From the NCBI GenBank assembly GCA_037783415.1, contig JAZGTN010000027.1, positions 3,868,001 through 3,932,000 of the forward strand: a DNA stretch of 64,000 bases, read 5' to 3'. Source of the DNA: Leptasterias polaris. Its lineage: Eukaryota; Echinodermata; Asteroidea; Forcipulatida; Asteriidae. Positions 56,158 through 64,000 of the stretch are shown piece by piece. Positions within the stretch are counted from its first letter, which is position 1, and every line of letters starts with the position of its first letter. The notes beneath the pieces were generated by a model that saw nothing but the letters and a program-made list of their open reading frames with translations, was not told where the DNA came from and did no database searches. The translations under genes were made by a program, and so were the position numbers.

Positions 56158-59100
56158 ATAACTAGACTTGAGGTGTTTGTGTACAAACACGAAGCTGTTC
56201 CGGTTTTCTGATTCATAAACAAAATTTAACCCTTGTCTAACATTTTCTGCTCAAATGGTTTATAACTGAAAAGAAATTGAATATCGGTTGTGTAGTTCTT
56301 GAGATGTGGTCTCACTTCCGGTTGACCTGGAAGTAAAGGTCAACATGGGGTCACGGTTACCCAAGGCTAATCTGCAATGCCCAAGGAGTCTATAACTGAA
56401 AAAAGTTTGAAAATCGGCTGTGTAACTCTTGAGATATGGTCCCACTTCCGGTTGACCCGTAGGTAAAGGTCAACATGGGGTCACGGTTACCCAAGGCTAA
56501 TCTTCAATGCCCTAGGAGTCTATAACTGAAAAAGTTTGAAAATCGGCTGTGTAATTCTTGAGATATGGTCCCACTTCCGGTTGACCCATAGGTAAAGGTC
56601 AACATGGGGTCACGGTTACCCAAGGCTAATCTTCAATGCCCAAGGAGTTTATAACTGAAAAAAGTTTGAAAATCGGTTGTGTAGTTATTGAGATATGATC
56701 CCACTTCCGGTTGACCCGGAAGTAAAGGTCAACATGGGGTCACGGTTACCCAAGGCTAATCTCCCATGCCCAAGGAGTCTATAACTGAAAAAAGTTTGAA
56801 AATCGGTTGGGTAGTTCTTGAAATATGGTCTCACTTCCGGTTGACCCGGAAGTAAAGGTCAACATGGGGTCACAGTTACCCAAGGCTAATTTCCAATGCC
56901 CAAGGAGTCAATAACTGAAAAAAGTTTGAAAATCGGCTGTGTACTTCTTGAGATATGGTGCTGCAAAGATTAACTAATTAAAGCTTTGAATTACCGTAAT
57001 TTGACACCTGATGACGTCACAGTAACAAAAATGTGTTTTTCATACTAATAAATTTGATAAGGTACACGATGGTATGTAACTTATCCCAATCCAATGCCTT
57101 TTAACGAAAACCCTATTAGAACGTATGTATATCCTCTCTCGATTCCAATATCACGGCAGTCTTTGACGCCTAGCCGTGATTGCGCAATCACGGCACAATT
57201 TGCTTCGTAGCCATGGTTTGTGTTTGAACCACCAAAACGTTACTAAAACGTGTTTTTTAATACGAAAAGAAAAAACACCTACAAATGACGTCATGATGAC
57301 GTGACGAAAAATGTTAGACCGGAATCGACATCTACAATACAAGACGATGCCATAACTGAAAAAAGTTTGAAGATCGGATGTTTACTTCTTGAGATATGGT
57401 GTCAATCAGACTGGCTAATTAAATATTCATACAGCTGTGACGTGAATAATTAATTAAGATTGTTTGTCAATAATATCTAAGGATTACTTCTCGGCGAACT
57501 GTGATAAGTCCTATTCTTAATAGGCATTCACAAGTAGCGAACCATATTCCAGGCTAACTGAACAATTGTTGGTGACTGAACCTAATCAAATAGCACAGCT
57601 TCGTAGCCATGGTTTGTGTTTGAACCACCAAAACGTTACTAAAACGTTTTTTTTAATACGAAAAGAAAAAACACCTACAAATGACGTCATGATGACGTGA
57701 CGAAAAATGTTAGACCGGAATCGACATCTACAATACAAGACGATGCCATAACTGAAAAAAGTTTGAAGATCGGCTGTGTACTTCTTGAGATATGGTGCTG
57801 CAAAGATTAACTAATTAAAGCTTTGAATTACCGTAATTTGACACCTGATGACGTCACAGTAACAAAAATGTGTTTTTCATACTAATAAATTTGATAAGGT
57901 ACACGATGGTATGTAACTTATCCCAATCCAATGCCTTTTAACGAAAACCCTATTAGAACGTACGTATATCCTCTCTCGATTCCAATATCACGGCAGTCTT
58001 TGACGCCTAGCCGTGATTGCGCAATCACGGCACAATTTGCTTCGTAGCCATGGTTTGTGTTTGAACCACTAAAACGTTACTAAAACGTTTTTTGTTATAC
58101 GAAAAGAAAAAACACCTACAAATGACGTCATGATGACGTGACGAAAAATGTTAGACTGGAATCGACATCTACAATACAAGACGATGCCATAACTGAAAAA
58201 AGTTTGAAGATCGGATGTTTACTTCTTGAGATATGGTGTAAATAAGATTGGCTAATTAAATATTCATACAGCTGTGACGTGAATAATTAATTAAGATTTT
58301 TAATCTAATTACATCTAAAATTCAAGTCAGGGCATAAGCTTTAATATGATATAGGATTTGTCTGCTTTTGATAATTCTAAGAATAACATATGGTCTTCGA
58401 AAGAGACACAGGTTAAGTCAATACGATTTTAGGGAAAGAAAGAAAAATAATAATAAACTAGATATGTAGTGATTGTGAACAATCACAGAGCTGTTCCGTT
58501 CTGTTGACCATAAAAGTTGTTTTTGTAGCTCGAGAATGGAACTAATTACTTTGTGTATATCCTGTAATCGTGTTTGAAATGAATGCATGTGATCATGCGT
58601 ATTCATCGCAGTGTAAACAAATCAAACAAGATCGGATCTTGTTTGAAACCGAAAGTAAAGGTCAAAGTAAGCTACAAATCATTACGAATTTATGACGTGT
58701 GGTTCGGGAGATATGGGTTTTTCGAGCTATGGGGTCACGGTTACCCAAGGCTAATCCCCAATGCCCATTAGGAGTCTAGAACTGAAAACAGTTTGAAAAT
58801 CAGGTGTGTAGTGCTTGAGAAATGGTCCCACTTCCGGTTGACCCGGAAGTAAAGGTCAACATGGGGTCACGGTTACCCAAGGCTAAGCTCCCGTGCATAA
58901 GGAATCTATAACTGAAAAAAGTTTGACAAACGGTTGTGTAGTTCTTGAGATTTGGTCTCACTTCCGGTTGACCCGGAAGTGAAGTTCAACATGGGGTCAC
59001 GGTTACCCAAGGCTAATCTCCAATGCCCAAGGAGTCTATAACTGAAAAGATTTGAAAATCGGGTGTGTAGTGCTTGAGAAATGGTCCCACTTCCGGTTGA

Positions 59101-62100
59101 CCCGGAAGTAAAGGTCAACATGAGGTCACGGTTACCCAAGGCTAATCTCCCATGCCCAAGAAGTCTATAACTGAAAAAAGTGTGAAAATCGGTTATGTAG
59201 TTCTTGAGATAGGGTCCCACTTCCGGTTTACCCGGAAGTAAAGGTCAACATGGGGTCACGGTTACCCAAGGCTAATATCCAATGCCATTAGGAGTCTATA
59301 ACTGAAAAAAGTTTGAAAATCGGTTGGGTAGTTCTTGAAATATAGTCTCACTTCCGGTTGACCCGGAAGTAAAGGTCAACTTGGAGTCACGGTTACCCAA
59401 GGCTAATTTCCAATGCCCAAGGAGTCAATAACTGAAAAAAGTGTGAAAATCGGCTGTGTACTTCTTGAGATATGGTGCTGCAAAGATTAACTCATTAAAG
59501 CTTTGAATTACCGTAATTTGACACCTGATGACGTCACAGTAACAAAAATGTGTTTTTCATACTAATAAATTTGATAAGGTACACGATGGTATGTAACTTA
59601 TCCCAATCCAATGCCTTTTAACGAAAACCCTATTAGAACGTACGTATATCCTCTCTCGATTCCAATATCACGGCAGTCTTTGACGCCTAGCCGTGATTGC
59701 GCAATCACGGCACAATTTGCTTCGTAGCCATGGTTTGTGTTTGAACCACCAAAACGTTACTAAAACGTTTTTTTGTACACAAAAAGAAAAATACGCCTAC
59801 AAATGACGTCATGATGACGTGACGAAAAATGTTAGAACAGATTTCACATCTACAATACGAGACGATCCCATATCTGAAAAAAGTTTGAAGATCGGATGTG
59901 TACTTTTAGAGATATGGTGTTAACAAGATTGGCTAATTAAATATTCACACAGCTGTGACGTGAATAATTAATTAAGAATGTTAATCTAATTACATCTAAA
60001 ATTCAAGTCAGGGCATAAGCTTTAATATGATATAGGATTTGTCTGCTTTTGATAATTCTAAGAATAACATATGGTCTTCGAAAGAGACACAGGTTAAGTC
60101 AATACGATTTTAGGGAAAGAAAGAAAAATAATAATAATAATAAAAAAAACTAGATATGTAGTGATTGTGTACAATCACAGAGCTGTTCCGTTCTGTTGAC
60201 CATAAAAGTTGTTTTTGTAGCTCGAGAATCGAACTAATTACTTTGTGTATATCCTGTAATCGTGTTTGAAATGAATGCATGTGATCATGCGTATTCATCG
60301 CAGTGTAAACAAATCAAACAAGATCGGATCTTGTTTGAAACCGAAAGTAAAGGTCAAAGTAAGCTACAAATCATTACGAATTTATGACGTGTGGTTCGGG
60401 AGATATGGGTTTTTCGAGCTATGGGGTCACGGTTACCCAAGGCTAATCACCAATGCCCATTAGGAGTCTAGAACTGAAAAAAGTTTGAAAAACGGTTGTG
60501 TAGTTCTTGACATTTGGTCTCACTTCCGGTTGACCCGGAAGTAAAGGTCAACATGGGGTCACGGTTACCCAAGGCTAATATCCAATGCCCAAGAAGTCTA
60601 TAACTGAAAAAAGTTTGAAAATCGGGTGTGTAGTGCTTGAGAAATGGTCCCACTTCCGGTTGACCCGGAAGTAAAGGTCAACATGGGGTCACGGTTACCC
60701 AAGGCTAATATCCATGCAATGCCATTAGGAGTCTATAACTGAACAAAGTTTGAAAATCGGTTGTGTAGTTTTTGAGATATGGTGTTACTTCCGGTTGACC
60801 CGGAAGTAAAGGTAAACATGGGGTCACGGTTACCCAAGGCTAATATCCCATGCCCAAGAAGTCTATAACTGAAAAAAGTGTGAAAAACGGTTGTGTAGTT
60901 CTTGAGATTTGGTCTCACTTCCGGTTGACCCGGAAGTACAGGTCAACATGGTGTCACGGTTACCCAAGGCTAATCTCCAATGCCCAAGAAGTCTATAACT
61001 GAAAAAAGTTTGAAAATTGGTTGTGTAGTTTTTGAGATATGGTGTTACTTCCGGTTGACCCGGAAGTAAAGGTAAACATGGGGTCACGGTTACCCAAGGC
61101 TAATATCCCATGCCCAAGAAGTCTATAACTGAAAAAAGTGTGAAAATCGGTTGTGTAGTTCTTGAGATAGGGTCCCACTTCCGGTTGACCCGGAAGTAAA
61201 GGTCAACATGGGGTCACGGTTACCCAAGGCTAATATCCAATGCCCATTAGGAGTCTATAACTGAAAAAAGTTTGAAAATTGGTTGTGTAGTTCTTGAGAT
61301 ATGGTCTTACTTCCGGTTGACCCATAGGTAAAGGTCAACATGGGGTCACGGTTACCCAAGGCTAATATCCAATGCCCATTAGGAGTCTATAACTGAAAAA
61401 AGTTTGAAAATTGGTTGTGTAGTTCTTGAGATATGGTCTTACTTCCGGTTGACCCGGAAGTAAAGGTCAACATGGGGTCACGGTTACCCAAGGCTAATAT
61501 CCCATGCCCAAGAAGTCTATAACTGAAAAAAGTTAGAAAATTGGTTGTGTAGTTCTTGAGATAAGAACTTACTTCCGGTTGACCCATAGGTAAAGGTCAA
61601 CATGGGGTCACGGTTACCCAAGGCTAATATCCAATGCCCATTAGGAGTCTATAACTGAAAAAAGTTTGAAAATTGGTTGTGTAGTTCTTGAGATATGGTC
61701 TTACTTCCGGTTGACCCGGAAGTAAAGGTCAACATGGGGTCACGGTTACCCAAGGCTAATATCCCATGCCCAAGAAGTCTATAACTGAAAAAAGTGTGAA
61801 AATCGGTTATGTAGTTCTTGAGATAGGGTCCCACTTCCGGTTGACCCGGAAGTAAAGGTCAACATGGGGTCACGGTTACCCAAGGCTAATATCCAATGCC
61901 CATTAGGAGTCTATAACTGAAAAAAGTTTGAAAATTGGTTGTGTAGTTCTTGAGATATGGTCTTACTTCCGGTTGACCCGGAAGTAAAGGTCAACTTGGA
62001 GTCACGGTTACCCAAGGCTAATTTCCAATGCCCAAGGAGTCAATAACTGAAAAAAGTGTGAAAATCGGCTGTGTACTTCTTGAGATATGGTGCTGCAAAG

Positions 62101-62756
62101 ATTAACTCATTAAAGCTTTGAATTACCGTAATTTGACACCTGATGACGTCACAGTAACAAAAATGTGTTTTTCATACTAATAAATTTGATAAGGTACACG
62201 ATGGTATGTAACTTATCCCAATCCAATGCCTTTTAACGAAAAACCTATTAGAACGTACGTATATCCTCTCTCGATTCCAATATCACGGCAGTCTTTGACG
62301 CCTAGCCGTGATTGCGCAATCACGGCACAATTTGCTTCGTAGCCATGGTTTGTGTTTGAACCACCAAAACGTTACTAAAACGTTTTTTTGTACACAAAAA
62401 GAAAAATACGCCTACAAATGACGTCATGATGACGTGACGAAAAATGTTAGAACAGATTTCACATCTACAATACGAGACGATCCCATATCTGAAAAAAGTT
62501 TGAAGATCGGATGTGTACTTTTAGAGATATGGTGTTAACAAGATTGGCTAATTAAATATTCACACAGCTGTGACGTGAATAATTAATTAAGAATTTTAAT
62601 CTAATTACATCTAAAATTCAAGTCAGGGCATAAGCTTTAATATGATATAGGATTTGTCTGCTTTTGATAATTCTAAGAATAACATATGGTCTTCGAAAGA
62701 GACACAGGTTAAGTCAATACGATTTTAGGGAAAGAAAGAAAAATAATAATAATAAT

Positions 62757-62990
62757 AAAAAAAATAAAAATCTCGACGAAAACAATAGCTGTTCCGACTG
62801 AAAGGTCGGAACAGCTAATAAAAATCTCGACGAAAACAATAGCTGTTCCGACTGAAAGGTCGGAACAGCTAAAAAAATAAAAATCTGGACGAAAACAAAA
62901 GCTGTTCCGACTGAAAGGTCGGAACAGCTAAAAAAATTAAAATCTGGACGATTTCAAAAGCTGTTCCGACTGAAAGGTCGGAACAGCTAA
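62757..62990 (+). repeat. Four tandem 12-bp-arm hairpins between array units
   Basis: Perfect hairpins AGCTGTTCCGAC-TGAAAG-GTCGGAACAGCT at 62787-62816, 62841-62870, 62900-62929 and 62959-62988, at 54-59-bp spacing. Each is preceded by AAATCT(C/G)GACGA. They share AGCTGTTCC with the unit start and occur only at the junction of the fourth and fifth units. Confidence 0.92.
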
Positions 62991-64000
62991 CTAGAGATAG
63001 TGATTGTGAACAATCACATAGCTGTTCCTGTAATTTTCTCTAACGGTTCAGGAGATATGATTATCTCAACTTATGAGCTCTTTTTTGGACCGGAAGTTAA
63101 GGTAAAAAATAAACCTGGTCTTCATTTTGATACGGAATTGAAATGAGCTTTTAAACCAGAAATAAAGGTCAACATGGGGTCATGGTAACCCTTGTCTAAC
63201 ATTGAATGCTTAAGGGGTTTATAAATGAAAAGAAATTGAAAATTGGGTGTGTGGTTCTTGAGATATGGTCCCACTTCAGGTTGACCCGGAAGTAAAGGTC
63301 AACATGGGGTCACGGTTACCCAAGGCTAATCTCCCATGCCCAAGGAGTCTATAACTGAAAACAGTTTGAAAATCGGTTGTGTAGTTCTTGAGATAGGGTC
63401 CCACTTCCGGTTAACCCGGAAGTAAAGATCAACATGGGGTCATGGTTACCCAAGGCTAATATCCCATGCCCAAGAAGTCTATAACTGAAAAAAAGTTTGA
63501 AAATTGGTTGTGTAGTTCTTGAGATATGGTGTCACTTCCGGTTGACCCGGAACTAAAGGTCAACATGGGGTCACGGTTACCCAAGACTAATCTCCCATGC
63601 CCAAGGAGTCTATAACTGAAAAAAGTTTGAAAATCGGGTGTGTAGTTCTTGAGATAAGGTCCCACTTCCGGTTGACCCAGAAGTAAAGGTCAACATGGGG
63701 TCACGGTTACCCAAGGCTAATATCCCATGCCCAAGAAGTCTATAACTGAAAAAAAGTTTGAAAATTGGTTGTGTAGTTCTTGAGATATGGTGTCACTTCC
63801 GGTTGACCCGGAACTAAAGGTCAACATGGGGTCACGGTTACCCAAGGCTAATCTCCCATGCCCAAGGAGTCTATAACTGAAAACAGTTTGAAAATCGGGT
63901 GTGTAGTTCTTGAGATAGGGTCCCACTTCCGGTTGACCCAGAAGTAAAGGTCAACATGGGGTCACGGTTACCCAAGGCTAATACCCCATGCCCAAGAAGT

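Larger units (their letters stand above)
54721..64000 (+). repeat. Macrosatellite: at least five head-to-tail units
   Basis: Units start at 54721, 56162, 58458, 60150 and 62991, each opening CTAGA, then a small hairpin such as GTGATTGTGAACAATCAC, then AGCTGTTCC. Next comes a variable number of ~130-bp repeats and, in the four complete units, a ~650-bp module ending in GGGAAAGAAAGAAAAATAATAA. Unit lengths are about 1.44, 2.30, 1.69 and 2.84 kb, and the last is cut by the window end. The (AAT)n-like tail before each start recalls a retroelement 3' end, so the array may be a tandemly amplified non-coding element. Confidence 0.9.

Noticed and set aside
58906..63926. Minus-strand frames MGPYLKNYTTDFQTFF and similar
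   Set aside because: They are read-through of the ~130-bp satellite. Every repeat gives the same peptide and the unit length is not a multiple of three.

Overview
The window looks like repeat-rich nuclear DNA from a marine invertebrate, most probably an echinoderm. The reasons are spliced genes with GT/AG introns, many families of LINEs, LTR elements and MITEs, a CR1/L2-type LINE carrying a 2A-like peptide, and TTAA-flanked MITEs of a type I associate with echinoderm genomes. The species assignment is inference. Most of the 64 kb is transposon sequence; host-like coding sequence is limited to two related terminal exons.

Layout. 1-1945 is one arm of an inverted repeat whose other arm lies at 34366-37076. 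4297-8840 holds tandem and inverted blocks of subterminal repeats that look like the ends of a large DNA transposon. 9121-14728 (+) is a five-exon gene for an IS3-type DDE integrase/transposase, and 19110-22528 (-) is a three-exon gene for a RING-like Cys-rich protein. Beside them, at 7090-7560 and 22840-23275, are two copies of the 5' end of a third gene. I propose that these parts form one large eukaryotic IS3-like transposon plus an internally deleted relative. It carries later insertions: a young LTR element (9452-11669), a 1,075-bp foldback palindrome (14741-15815) and several MITEs.

23289-34090 and 41389-49172 are diverged direct copies of one segment. It contains decayed LINEs, a TTAA MITE and a terminal exon of an unrecognised secreted-type gene. 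The exon copies differ far more than their surroundings. An almost full-length CR1/L2 LINE (25272-29144) interrupts the first copy, and an 895-bp insertion interrupts the second.

36125-39500 holds further LINE fragments and a 21-bp minisatellite. 49174-53175 is a GC-rich gag-only LTR element with a 39-residue repeat domain, a duplicated gag core and a C2H2 finger. 53190-54180 is another LINE fragment. 54721 to the end is a macrosatellite of at least five head-to-tail units, each built from a 5' hairpin, a variable number of ~130-bp repeats and, where complete, a conserved ~650-bp module.
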